6,300 nucleotides of DNA from Rhizobiaceae bacterium (GTDB lineage Bacteria; Pseudomonadota; Alphaproteobacteria; Rhizobiales; Rhizobiaceae), in NCBI GenBank assembly GCA_004299545.1, contig SCRB01000418.1:1-6300 (forward strand), in the 5' to 3' direction. Positions 1 to 6,167 of this stretch are shown piece after piece; the first letter of the stretch is position 1; each line of letters begins with the position of its first letter. The translations under genes were made by a program, and so were the position numbers. A model generated the notes under the pieces. It was not told the DNA's origin. It saw only the letters and a program-made list of their open reading frames with translations, and ran no database searches.

Positions 1-17
1 TGTCGGCTTCCGTCTTT

Positions 18-710
18 TCAGAAATCGAGGTCGGCATAATGCGACGCGGGCTGAAGGCCGCGCACGCGCTCGGTCAGGAGCGGCCGGAAGGAAGGCCGGG
101 ACTTGACCCTCGTGTACCATTCGCGCGCGGCGGGATGGTTGTTCCACTCGATTTCGCCGAGATAGTCGAGGACGGAAAGCGCCGCACCCGCGGCCATGTC
201 GGCATAGGTGATGCGGGGTCCGGCAAGCCAGTTTCGCGTACCGGCAAGCCAGTTCGTGTATTTCATATGCTGCTTGATGTTGGAGCGCGCGGCACGGATC
301 GCGGTGGAATCGGGCGAACCGCCGCCTTGCGCGCGATCCATATAGGGCTTGATGACGCGCTCACGCACGAGATGGCGCGTCACTTCCCCTTCCATCTTGA
401 CCAGGTACCAATCGACGAGACGGCGGATCTCTGCCCGCTCCATCGGATTCTCCGCGAGAAGCCGCCTGTCGCGCTTCAACACGCCGCGGGTTTCGTCGAG
501 ATATTCGGCGATGACATCGGCGCCGACGATCGGCACGTCCCCTTCCGCCAGCAGCACAGGCAGGGTCCCTGCGGCATTGAGCGAAAGGAACTCCTTGCGC
601 CGCGTCCAGGGCCGTTCCTCGATCAACGCCAGTTCCTCGCCATATTCCGCGAAGCAGATCCGGACAAAACGGCAATTGGCGAACAGAGGTTGATGAAACA
701 GCGTCAGCAT
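18..710 (-). CDS. fzlA: GST-fold FtsZ-binding division protein FzlA
   Basis: The product is a 230-residue protein with a glutathione S-transferase fold. An N-terminal thioredoxin-like domain (about 1-80) contains the cis-proline turn GTLPV at 48-52 and an AEYLDE stretch at 68-73. A helical C-terminal domain follows (about 85-215). The glycine-rich QGGGSPDS loop near 128-135 and the C-terminal end SHYADLDF match the alphaproteobacterial FzlA family as I remember it. In Caulobacter, FzlA binds and curves FtsZ filaments, is needed for constriction, and has a critical Asp227; this protein has Asp at 227. FzlA acts in the cytoplasm at the division ring and is not thought to be a glutathione enzyme. 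I chose the ATG at 710 because MLTLFHQP is the normal family N-terminus and gives the usual 230 residues. An in-frame ATG at 797 would add 29 unrelated residues. No strong Shine-Dalgarno precedes either start. The gene is divergent from uppP. The GST fold is near certain; the FzlA name rests on recalled motifs. Confidence 0.85.
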   Translation of the reverse strand: MLTLFHQPLFANCRFVRICFAEYGEELALIEERPWTRRKEFLSLNAAGTLPVLLAEGDVPIVGADVIAEYLDETRGVLKRDRRLLAENPMERAEIRRLVDWYLVKMEGEVTRHLVRERVIKPYMDRAQGGGSPDSTAIRAARSNIKQHMKYTNWLAGTRNWLAGPRITYADMAAGAALSVLDYLGEIEWNNHPAAREWYTRVKSRPSFRPLLTERVRGLQPASHYADLDF

Positions 711-808
711 ATCGTGCGGAGGAACTATCTGGCTTTTGCGAGCCAAGGCCGGTAAATCTCGGCGGCCCGATTCGTGGTGGAGATTCGGGTCGACCATGTG
801 CCAAGACC

Positions 809-837
809 CTATAAGAGGAGTTGGCCGTCGTGACAAG
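809..837 (-). promoter_or_regulatory. Probable sigma70-type promoter for fzlA
   Basis: On the minus strand, CTTGTC (plus positions 832-837) is followed after 17 bases by TTATAG (809-814). This is close to the rhizobial housekeeping pattern CTTGAC-N17-CTATAT. It predicts a transcript start near 802. That would leave about 92 bases of leader before the ATG at 710, but only about 5 bases before the in-frame ATG at 797. It would also place the TTG at 866 upstream of transcription. The AT core CTATAA also reads as a -10-like box on the plus strand, towards uppP, but no good -35 lies 16-18 bases before it. The call is from pattern only. Confidence 0.42.
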
Positions 838-887
838 CAATGCCCCTTGGCAACGTCCTTCTGCAACGCCCTCTGGCCAAACCCTTT

Positions 888-896
888 AGGGGAGAG
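888..896 (+). promoter_or_regulatory. Strong ribosome binding site of uppP
   Basis: AGGGGAGAG lies immediately upstream of the ATG at 899, with GGAG ending 4 bases before the start codon. It fixes the start of uppP and is the clearest Shine-Dalgarno sequence in the window. Confidence 0.75.
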
Positions 897-898
897 TT

Positions 899-1705
899 AT
901 GGAACACCAGTCGGTCTTTGATGCCATTACGCTGGGAATTCTCGAGGGGCTTACAGAATTCATCCCCGTTTCCTCGACCGGGCACCTTCTTCTCGCCGGT
1001 CATTTCCTCGGCTTCAAATCGGCCGGCAAGACGTTCGAAATCCTCATCCAGCTCGGCGCGATCCTCGCCATCGTCAGCGTCTATTTCGGCAAGCTGTGGC
1101 AGATGCTCGTGACATTGCCGAAGAGCCGGGAAACGCAAAAATTCGTCGCCGGCATCCTGCTCGCCTTCATTCCCGCCGCCGTCATCGGCGTCCTGCTGCA
1201 CGACTTCATCGAAACCGTGCTGTTCGAGACACCGAAACTGATCTGCATCATGCTGATCATCGGCGGCGTCATCCTGCTCTGGGTGGACAGGATGGATCTC
1301 AAGCCCACCCATCATGACGTCGAGAAATTTCCCTATTGGCTCTACCTCGGCATCGGCTTCTTCCAGTGCCTGTCGCTGATACCCGGCACGTCGCGCTCCG
1401 GCTCGACCATCGTCGGGGCGATGCTGATGGGCGTGGACAAGCGAGCGGCTGCGGAATTCTCCTTCTTCCTCGCCATACCGACCATGGTCGGCGCCTTCGT
1501 CTACGATTTCTACAAGAACCGGGCCGAATTGCACTCGTCGGATCTGGCGCTCATCGCCATCGGCTTCGTCGCGGCCTTCCTTGTGGCGCTCGTCGTCGTG
1601 CGCACGCTGCTCGATTTCGTCTCGAAGCGCGGCTATTCGCTGTTCGGATGGTGGCGGCTGGTCGTCGGCGTCGTCGGGCTCGCCGCACTTTTCATCTGGG
1701 GTTGA
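899..1705 (+). CDS. uppP: Undecaprenyl-diphosphatase (BacA/UppP family)
   Basis: This integral inner-membrane enzyme dephosphorylates undecaprenyl diphosphate to undecaprenyl phosphate. It recycles the carrier lipid for peptidoglycan and surface polysaccharides, and extra copies of the family give bacitracin resistance. The 268-residue product has both family signatures. The first is E16-G-L-T-E20-F-x-P-V-S-S26-T-G-H29, equivalent to the catalytic E17/E21/S27/H30 of E. coli. The second is PGTSRSGST at 162-170, whose R166 should match the essential Arg174. Several hydrophobic segments span the protein, including about 48-63, 83-101, 115-129, 186-203, 217-236 and 252-267. The length is normal for the family. 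The start is fixed by the Shine-Dalgarno at 888-896. The gene stands alone, divergent from fzlA and convergent with the epimerase gene. This UppP should not be confused with the unrelated rhizobial peptide transporter also called BacA. Confidence 0.97.
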   Translation: MEHQSVFDAITLGILEGLTEFIPVSSTGHLLLAGHFLGFKSAGKTFEILIQLGAILAIVSVYFGKLWQMLVTLPKSRETQKFVAGILLAFIPAAVIGVLLHDFIETVLFETPKLICIMLIIGGVILLWVDRMDLKPTHHDVEKFPYWLYLGIGFFQCLSLIPGTSRSGSTIVGAMLMGVDKRAAAEFSFFLAIPTMVGAFVYDFYKNRAELHSSDLALIAIGFVAAFLVALVVVRTLLDFVSKRGYSLFGWWRLVVGVVGLAALFIWG

Positions 1706-1709
1706 TTCT

Positions 1710-1731
1710 CCGCTTCGAGCGGCGCCCTTTT
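1710..1731 (+). terminator. Possible weak terminator of uppP
   Basis: The stem CCGCT-TCG-AGCGG (1710-1722) begins 5 bases after the uppP stop and is followed by CGCCC and four T residues (1728-1731). The stem is short and the T run is separated from it, so termination would be weak at best. It lies in the 46-bp gap between convergent genes, where a terminator is expected. Confidence 0.3.
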
Positions 1732-1751
1732 GGCAGGCCGCGCCCCTTTAA

Positions 1752-2726
1752 TCAGGCAGCGAACGTGCGGGTGAACTGACCGGCCGGGCGATAGCGCCAC
1801 AGATAGGACGGCAGGATCGCGGCCATCGTTTCCGGCACGATCCCGAGGCCCGGAAGCGTCCGGCCCTCGCTTTCGGCCTCCCCGGAGACGACATTGTCGG
1901 AGCGCAGCAACTTCACCTGGTCCGATGTCAGGGGCGCGTTGGGCAAAAGGCCGAGCACCGCCGCCTGCATGCTTGCCACCGAGAACGGGACGGAGAGCAA
2001 CAAGCGTTTGCGGCCGATCACCGGCAACATCTCTTCCATGCACTGGCGGAAGGTGAAAACTTGCGGCCCGCCAAGCTCGTAGACACGTCCCCGCGCGACA
2101 TCGCCATCGACGGAGCGCGCTACCGCTTCGGCGACATCATCGACGTAAACGGGCTGCAGCTTCGTGGTGCCGCCGCCGATCAACGGCAGGAAAGGCGATA
2201 TGCGCGCGAGCGCGGCGAAACGGTTGAAGAACTTGTCCTCGGGGCCGAAGACGATCGAAGGGCGGAAAACGACCGAATCGGGCAGCGTCTCGAACACCGC
2301 CTTTTCGCCCCGCGCCTTGGTCCGCGCATAATTGGATGGCGAATTCAAATCGGCGCCGATGGCGGAGACATGCGTCAGGGGCAGGCCGGCGGCCCTGGCC
2401 GATTCGGCCACGGCCCTTGCACCGAAATCCTGCACCGAGGCAAAACGCTGGCGGCCGGATTGGGACAGGATGCCAACGAGGTTGATGACGTAATCCGCTC
2501 CCTCGACGGCGCGCTCGACCGACCAGCGATAGCGCAGGTTGGCCTGGATCGCCATGATCTGCCCGACGCCGCCGAGCGGCTGCAAATGCAGGGCGAGATC
2601 AGGGCGCCTGACAGCCGCACGGACGCGATAGCCACGCTTCGCCAGAGCCCGCACCACATGCCGGCCGATGAAGCCCGAGGCGCCAAAAACGGTAATCAGC
2701 CTTGGCGTTTCCGTGATGATGGTCAT
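1752..2726 (-). CDS. NAD(P)-binding epimerase, complex I NDUFA9-like family
   Basis: The 324-residue product is an atypical/extended short-chain dehydrogenase. Its N-terminal Rossmann fold carries the dinucleotide-binding turn G15-A-S-G18-F-I-G21. The catalytic-type residues are S121 (in VSAIG) and Y133-A-R-T-K137 (YxxxK). Further family stretches are FRPSIVFGPED at 154-164, QPVYVDDVAEA at 191-201 and YELGGP at 216-221. This pattern fits the alphaproteobacterial proteins related to the NDUFA9 (39 kDa) accessory subunit of respiratory complex I, usually annotated as NADH-ubiquinone oxidoreductase-like or NAD(P)H-binding. Its substrate is unknown, and an actual association with complex I is inference. 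The ATG at 2726 is preceded by GGAGAGAG 8 bases upstream and gives the expected N-terminus just before the Rossmann strand. Longer readings of the frame run into non-conserved sequence. It lies 119 bp downstream of yraN on the same strand, with a hairpin and T run between them. Confidence 0.88.
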   Translation of the reverse strand: MTIITETPRLITVFGASGFIGRHVVRALAKRGYRVRAAVRRPDLALHLQPLGGVGQIMAIQANLRYRWSVERAVEGADYVINLVGILSQSGRQRFASVQDFGARAVAESARAAGLPLTHVSAIGADLNSPSNYARTKARGEKAVFETLPDSVVFRPSIVFGPEDKFFNRFAALARISPFLPLIGGGTTKLQPVYVDDVAEAVARSVDGDVARGRVYELGGPQVFTFRQCMEEMLPVIGRKRLLLSVPFSVASMQAAVLGLLPNAPLTSDQVKLLRSDNVVSGEAESEGRTLPGLGIVPETMAAILPSYLWRYRPAGQFTRTFAA

Positions 2727-2754
2727 GATGAAATCTCTCTCCGTCAGGCATGCG

Positions 2755-2771
2755 AAAACCGGGCGAGCCCG
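2755..2771 (-). terminator. Possible intrinsic terminator between yraN and the epimerase gene
   Basis: On the minus strand the sequence CGGGC-TC-GCCCG (plus 2760-2771) is followed by G and then TTTT (2758-2755). The stem is only 4-5 pairs but all G/C. It sits 74 bases beyond the yraN stop and 28 bases before the epimerase ATG. If active, it would attenuate read-through into the epimerase gene. A second small GC stem, GGGCT/AGCCC at 2806-2821, lies closer to yraN. Neither is strong. Confidence 0.3.
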
Positions 2772-2845
2772 ACCGTTTCTTAGTCCGATTTTTCCGAAAG
2801 GCAAAGGGCTGGCCGGAGCCCGCCCCATTGCCCATCTCAGGATAC

Positions 2846-3223
2846 TCAGCGGCGCGCCTGGAAGATGCTGGGCACATGCACCGGCCAGCGCCGGGGCAAG
2901 ACGGCGATCATGTCGAAACGAACCGAAAGCCGAGCGTGGTCGGGTTGCCGCGACAGCCACAGATCGGTCGCCGCCTCGATCCGGCGCTCGGCGGTCACCG
3001 TGATCGCATCCATCGCCTCGACCAGCGTTCGCCTCGCCTTCACCTCGACGACAAGAACGAGGTCGCCGCGCCGGGCGATCACGTCGATCTCGCCGGCTTT
3101 CGTGCGAAAGCGGCGGGCAACGATGCGATACCCTTTCAGGATGAGCGTGAGCGCGGCCAGAAGCTCTCCGCGATGACCCTTTCGATAAGCACGGTAACGG
3201 GCCTGGCCGACGTCACTTCTCAT
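2846..3223 (-). CDS. yraN: YraN family (UPF0102) endonuclease-fold protein
   Basis: This small cytoplasmic protein of the UPF0102/YraN family has a predicted PD-(D/E)xK nuclease fold related to Holliday-junction resolvases; its biological role is not settled. Read from the ATG at 3223 it has 125 residues, normal for the family. Visible family marks, in this numbering, are the early helix with RGELLAA (18-24) and the [18 protein letters not shown] stretch (37-54). Within and after these come the putative catalytic residues E45, D47 and E60-V-K62 (in VEVKAR), and R102-F-D104 near the end. Its start overlaps the 3' end of rsmI by 11 bases, so the two are probably translationally coupled. A GTG at 3232 would add three residues, but it falls inside the AGGTGG that serves as ribosome binding site for the ATG. 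In E. coli yraN also lies near rsmI (yraL), separated there by lpoA, which is absent between them here. Confidence 0.92.
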   Translation of the reverse strand: MRSDVGQARYRAYRKGHRGELLAALTLILKGYRIVARRFRTKAGEIDVIARRGDLVLVVEVKARRTLVEAMDAITVTAERRIEAATDLWLSRQPDHARLSVRFDMIAVLPRRWPVHVPSIFQARR

Positions 3224-4130
3224 TTCCGCCACCTGCCTTCAGTTCGAGAAGGCGGCGATAAAGCGCCTGTTTCGGCCGGCCGGTCAGCCGCGACGCTTCC
3301 GCGGCGGCACGCGATGTCGCCATTTCCCCGGCGAGCGACAGGAGAAGCCTGTCGGTCTCGGCCGCGTCCGCCGTCACCGCAGGTTGCGGCGGCGCCACCA
3401 ATATGACGATTTCGCCCTTGGGAGCGCCTGCTTCGGCGTAATACTCGGCAAGCGCCGCCAAAGTTCCGCGCCGGATCTCCTCAAAGGCCTTGGTCAGTTC
3501 CCGCGCAACGACGGCGTGCCGGCCGCCGCCGAACGTGGCGGTCATGGCTTCCAGGCTCTCAGCCAGCCGGTGCGGCGATTCGAAGGCGATCAGCGTTGCG
3601 GGAACGGCTTTCAGTTCCTCCAACCGGGAACGCCGCTGTCCCGCCTTCGACGGCAGGAAACCGGCGAAAAGGAACGTGTCGGACGGCAGGCCGGAGGCAG
3701 CCAGCGCCGCAAGCACCGCCGAGGCGCCGGGAACGGGAACGACACGCAGCCCTTCCGCATAAGCCACCGCGACCAGCCGGTAGCCGGGGTCGGATACAAG
3801 CGGCGTGCCGGCATCGGAAACGAGCGCGACGCTCTTTCCCTCTTTCAGCGCCGCGAGGAGCCGTTCACCAGCCTCCGCTTCATTATGCTGGTGATAGGCG
3901 ACGGCACGCTTCCTGATGCCATAGCGGTCGAGCAGGACACGCGTGACGCGCGTGTCCTCTGCGGCAAGGATATCGGCGGCGGCAAGGGTTTCCAGCGCCC
4001 TCAGCGTGATGTCGCCGAGATTGCCGATCGGAGTGGCGACGATATAAAGCGCCGGTTCGAGCGGCCGGGCGGCCACTTCCGCCTGGCCGACCAGAAAGCC
4101 GCGCCCTTCATTGCCTTCCGCTGCCGCCAT
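3213..4130 (-). CDS. rsmI: 16S rRNA (cytidine-1402 2'-O)-methyltransferase
   Basis: RsmI uses S-adenosylmethionine to methylate the 2'-OH of C1402 in the decoding centre of 16S rRNA. It belongs to the tetrapyrrole-methylase (class III) fold. The 305-residue product shows the family blocks in order: [13 protein letters not shown] (30-42), AAEDTR (56-61), [13 protein letters not shown] (104-116), [17 protein letters not shown] (133-149), AFESPHR (182-188), [15 protein letters not shown] (208-222) and KGE (238-240). A C-terminal helical segment (about 262-298) looks like the small helix-turn-helix extension common in RsmI. The first 25 residues are a non-conserved leader. The ATG at 4130 is the first in frame, with an in-frame TAA only 9 bases upstream and AAGGGG just before it. 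The gene overlaps yraN downstream and lies 65 bp beyond the copper chaperone gene, with no clear terminator between. This is probably an rsmI-yraN pair. Confidence 0.97.
   Translation of the reverse strand: MAAAEGNEGRGFLVGQAEVAARPLEPALYIVATPIGNLGDITLRALETLAAADILAAEDTRVTRVLLDRYGIRKRAVAYHQHNEAEAGERLLAALKEGKSVALVSDAGTPLVSDPGYRLVAVAYAEGLRVVPVPGASAVLAALAASGLPSDTFLFAGFLPSKAGQRRSRLEELKAVPATLIAFESPHRLAESLEAMTATFGGGRHAVVARELTKAFEEIRRGTLAALAEYYAEAGAPKGEIVILVAPPQPAVTADAAETDRLLLSLAGEMATSRAAAEASRLTGRPKQALYRRLLELKAGGGNEK
3229..3234 (-). promoter_or_regulatory. Ribosome binding site that sets the yraN start
   Basis: AGGTGG on the minus strand ends 5 bases before the ATG at 3223 and lies inside the last codons of rsmI. 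It supports the ATG over the GTG at 3232, whose codon overlaps this site. Ribosomes finishing rsmI would cover it, which fits translational coupling. Confidence 0.5.
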
Positions 4131-4195
4131 CGCCCCTTACCGCCTACGAGACTTCTTTTCGCATGACGCGTGCAGGGACGCAAAGGCAAGACCGA

Positions 4196-4816
4196 TCAGT
4201 TCCCCATGCCTTTCATCGGCTTCATCGCCTTCATGCTGCCGCCCATCATCGAATCGTGCCCATGTTTCATGGATTTCATCGGATTCATGGCTCCGCCCAT
4301 AGCGGGGCCGCCCATGCCGGTGACGTCGAAGGTGACGTTCACGGTTCCCGCCTTCTCGAAGGTCAGCGTGCCGGAAAAGCTCTCACCTCTCTTCGGCAGG
4401 TGCTTCAGATCCATGAACATCAGATGATAAGCGCCGGGCTTCAGCTTGACCGTGGCGGAGGCAGGCACCTCCAGCCCGCCCTTCACCTCACGCATCTCCA
4501 TGACGCCGTTCTTGACCGTCATCTGGTGAATCCCGGCCTTGCCGGCGATTGCGGCAGTGGCCGAAACGAGCCGGTCGGGCGTAGCGCCATGGTTCACGAT
4601 CGTGAAATAACCACCCGCCACCTTCGCGCCGTTCGGCGCCGAAGGCGACCACGGATTCTCGATCTCTATAGCGCCGGCCTTGAAATCCCCGGCATGGGCG
4701 ACAGACGAAAGCGCAAGAGCAGCACCGGCGGAGAAGAGCGCAAGAAGGACGGCCTTGCCGGCTCTGCTGGCGGCAAAAGGCGCAAAGCGCACAAGATTGC
4801 TCGAAGAATGGATCAT
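4196..4816 (-). CDS. Periplasmic PCu(A)C copper chaperone with Met-rich C-terminal tail
   Basis: The 206-residue exported protein belongs to the PCu(A)C (DUF461) family, whose members carry Cu(I) in the periplasm and help load the CuA/CuB sites of cytochrome oxidases. Basic residues R10, R18 and K21 precede a hydrophobic core (22-40) ending in A-H-A, so cleavage after A42 is likely. The cupredoxin-like domain (about 43-166) includes the typical IENPWSP (52-58) and GGYFTIVN (68-75). It holds the copper-binding set H97, M99, M108 and H131-x-M133, close to the family motif H(M)X10MX21HXM (X22 here). Beyond the domain, residues 168-206 form a low-complexity tail with 11 Met plus H185 and H187. 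The ATG at 4816 has GAGGAA 8 bases upstream. A 190-bp gap separates it from hemW and contains two inverted repeats, so the gene probably has its own promoter, although I could not place one. Confidence 0.93.
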   Translation of the reverse strand: MIHSSSNLVRFAPFAASRAGKAVLLALFSAGAALALSSVAHAGDFKAGAIEIENPWSPSAPNGAKVAGGYFTIVNHGATPDRLVSATAAIAGKAGIHQMTVKNGVMEMREVKGGLEVPASATVKLKPGAYHLMFMDLKHLPKRGESFSGTLTFEKAGTVNVTFDVTGMGGPAMGGAMNPMKSMKHGHDSMMGGSMKAMKPMKGMGN

Positions 4817-4839
4817 CTCGGAAATTCCTCAAACTGGTC

Positions 4840-4851
4840 CTGAACGTTCAG
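4840..4851. promoter_or_regulatory. Perfect 12-bp palindrome upstream of the copper chaperone gene
   Basis: CTGAACGTTCAG is a perfect inverted repeat centred 29-30 bases before the chaperone ATG at 4816. A second, looser repeat, CGTTC-N9-GAACG (4876-4894), lies further upstream and shares the GAACG/CGTTC half-site. The position in the leader or promoter region suits a repressor operator or an mRNA element. No known regulator is recognised. Confidence 0.3.
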
Positions 4852-4960
4852 AAGAACAATCGATAGGGTTATCTTCGTTCCGGATTGTTGAACGCTACCA
4901 TCGTAGCCGGTTCCGGAAAACACCCCGACAATGCGGCCTTTCGCCCTCATCTCTTGTTTG

Positions 4961-5006
4961 AGCATGATCTTTTCGGAAAACCGGAGCCACTTTTCCGGAT
5001 CATGCT
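4961..5006. repeat. Rhizobial intergenic mosaic palindrome (RIME-like)
   Basis: The left arm AGCATGATC-TTTT-CGGAAAA (4961-4980) is matched by the right arm TTTTCCGGATCATGCT (4991-5006), which is its exact complement apart from the four-T insertion. A 10-base loop, CCGGAGCCAC, lies between. This arrangement, GCATGATC with an AAAACCGG centre and a GATCATGC end, is the short repeat I recognise as scattered between genes in Rhizobium, Sinorhizobium and relatives (RIME-type elements). The right arm ends one base before the hemW stop codon, so in the hemW mRNA the hairpin would form right after translation ends. It could stabilise or end the transcript, but no T run follows on the minus strand, so it is not a standard intrinsic terminator. 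The inverted repeat is certain; the family assignment is from memory. Confidence 0.75.
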
Positions 5007-6167
5007 TCAGCGCGCCAGATCCGCCACCAGCGCGTCGAGCACAACCATGCCGGCCTGCGTCGCGCGCAGACGGGAATTGCCGACCGGCTCGACGAGCTTT
5101 TCCTCCCGCAGGATCGATATGCGGCCGTTGGAAAGCGGCCGGCCGGCCAGTTTCTCGTAACGGTCGAGGTCAATCCCCTCGGTCAGCCTCAGTCCCATCA
5201 GGAGGAATTCATCCGCCTCTTCCGACGGCGACAACACCTCGCCGTCGACGACGCCATGGCCGTTCTTCTCGACCAGTGAAAGCCAGGTCTCCGGCATGCG
5301 TTCGGTGATGGTGACGATGCGGCGGCCGCTTTCGACGAAACGGCCATGAGCGCCCGGTCCAATGCCGGCATATTCCCCGTAGCGCCAGTAGATAAGATTA
5401 TGGCGGCTCTCCGCTCCCGGCCGCGCGTGGTTCGAGATTTCATAAGCTGGCAGGCCGTGCGCGGCCGTCACCTCCTGCGTGACACGATAAAGCTCGGCGC
5501 CCTCCGTGCTGTCGGGAAGCGTAAGCTTACCTGCCGCGTAAAGCACGCTGAACGGCGTCCCTTCCTCGATCGTCAACTGATAGAGCGACAGATGATCGGC
5601 GGCGAGGCCGATGGCGCGCCGAAGCTCCTCGCTCCAGGCTTCCGGCGTCTGGCGCGGCCGCGCGTAGATCAGGTCGAAGGAGAGGCGCGGAAAGGTTTCG
5701 CGCGCAAGCTCGATCGCGGCCAGCGCGCTTTCGACATCATGGAGACGGCCGAGGAATTTGAGATCGGCGTCGTTCAGCGCCTGCACGCCGAGCGAAACCC
5801 GGTTGACACCGGCGGCACGGTAGCCACGGAAACGTTCCGCCTCGACAGAAGACGGATTGGCCTCCATCGTGATTTCGGCTCCATCGGGCAGATGCCAGTT
5901 GCGCGCCACCGCTTCCAGCACACGGCCGACCGTTTCGGGCTTCATCAGCGATGGCGTGCCGCCGCCGAGGAAAACGCTTGCGACGGCACGCGGGCCGGTC
6001 TTCTCGCGCATCGCCGCCATTTCCGCCTCGAAGGCGGCTGCGAAGCGCTCCTGATCGACGGGCTGGTGACGGACATGGCTGTTGAAGTCGCAATAGGGGC
6101 ATTTGGCCGCGCAGAACGGCCAGTGCAGGTAGACGCCGAAGCCGGGCGTCTTGTCGGCGTTTCTCAT
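5007..6167 (-). CDS. hemW: Radical SAM heme chaperone HemW
   Basis: HemW is a radical-SAM protein that binds heme and passes it to respiratory and other hemoproteins. It was long annotated as an oxygen-independent coproporphyrinogen III oxidase. The 386-residue product starts with a beta strand, GVYLHWPFC, and the [4Fe-4S] motif C19-x3-C23-x2-C26. It continues with the SAM-binding GGGTPS (68-73), MEANPSS (101-107), [13 protein letters not shown] (121-133) and DLIYARP (165-171). H256-N-L-I-Y-W261 fits the HNxxYW motif linked to heme binding in HemW. The fourth cysteine that true HemN has right after the cluster motif (CxC) is replaced by D27-F28, which supports HemW rather than HemN. Length is normal for the family. 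The ATG at 6167 overlaps the rdgB stop as ATGA, with GGAG (6173-6176) 5 bases upstream, so translation is probably coupled to rdgB. The cytoplasmic protein ends one base from the palindrome at 4961-5006. Confidence 0.96.
   Translation of the reverse strand: MRNADKTPGFGVYLHWPFCAAKCPYCDFNSHVRHQPVDQERFAAAFEAEMAAMREKTGPRAVASVFLGGGTPSLMKPETVGRVLEAVARNWHLPDGAEITMEANPSSVEAERFRGYRAAGVNRVSLGVQALNDADLKFLGRLHDVESALAAIELARETFPRLSFDLIYARPRQTPEAWSEELRRAIGLAADHLSLYQLTIEEGTPFSVLYAAGKLTLPDSTEGAELYRVTQEVTAAHGLPAYEISNHARPGAESRHNLIYWRYGEYAGIGPGAHGRFVESGRRIVTITERMPETWLSLVEKNGHGVVDGEVLSPSEEADEFLLMGLRLTEGIDLDRYEKLAGRPLSNGRISILREEKLVEPVGNSRLRATQAGMVVLDALVADLAR

Noticed and set aside
220..254. Short tandem repeat CCGGCAAGCCAGTT, 21 bases apart
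   Set aside because: It encodes the two NWLAG units of the GST-fold C-terminal domain, where two WLAG-like turns in a row are normal for this family; not a separate element.
809..1534. Minus-strand frame of 241 codons opposite uppP
   Set aside because: The product is Asp/Glu/Gln-rich with no family resemblance, and it is antisense to a fully conserved membrane enzyme; it reflects codon bias of uppP.
2749..2800. Possible degenerate copy of the rhizobial palindrome (GCATGCGAAAACCGGG ... TTTTTCCGAAAG)
   Set aside because: It shares the GCATG and AAAACCGG pieces but lacks the GATC arms and complementary pairing seen at 4961-5006; similarity is too weak to call.
4842..4857. Possible alphaproteobacterial LexA box (GAAC-N-GAAC) upstream of the copper chaperone
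   Set aside because: The rhizobial SOS box needs 7 bases between the two half-sites (GTTCN7GTTC); here the gap is 8, and the gene has no SOS role.
5007..6167. Annotation as oxygen-independent coproporphyrinogen III oxidase (HemN)
   Set aside because: The cluster motif lacks the fourth cysteine of HemN and the HNxxYW motif is present, so HemW fits better.
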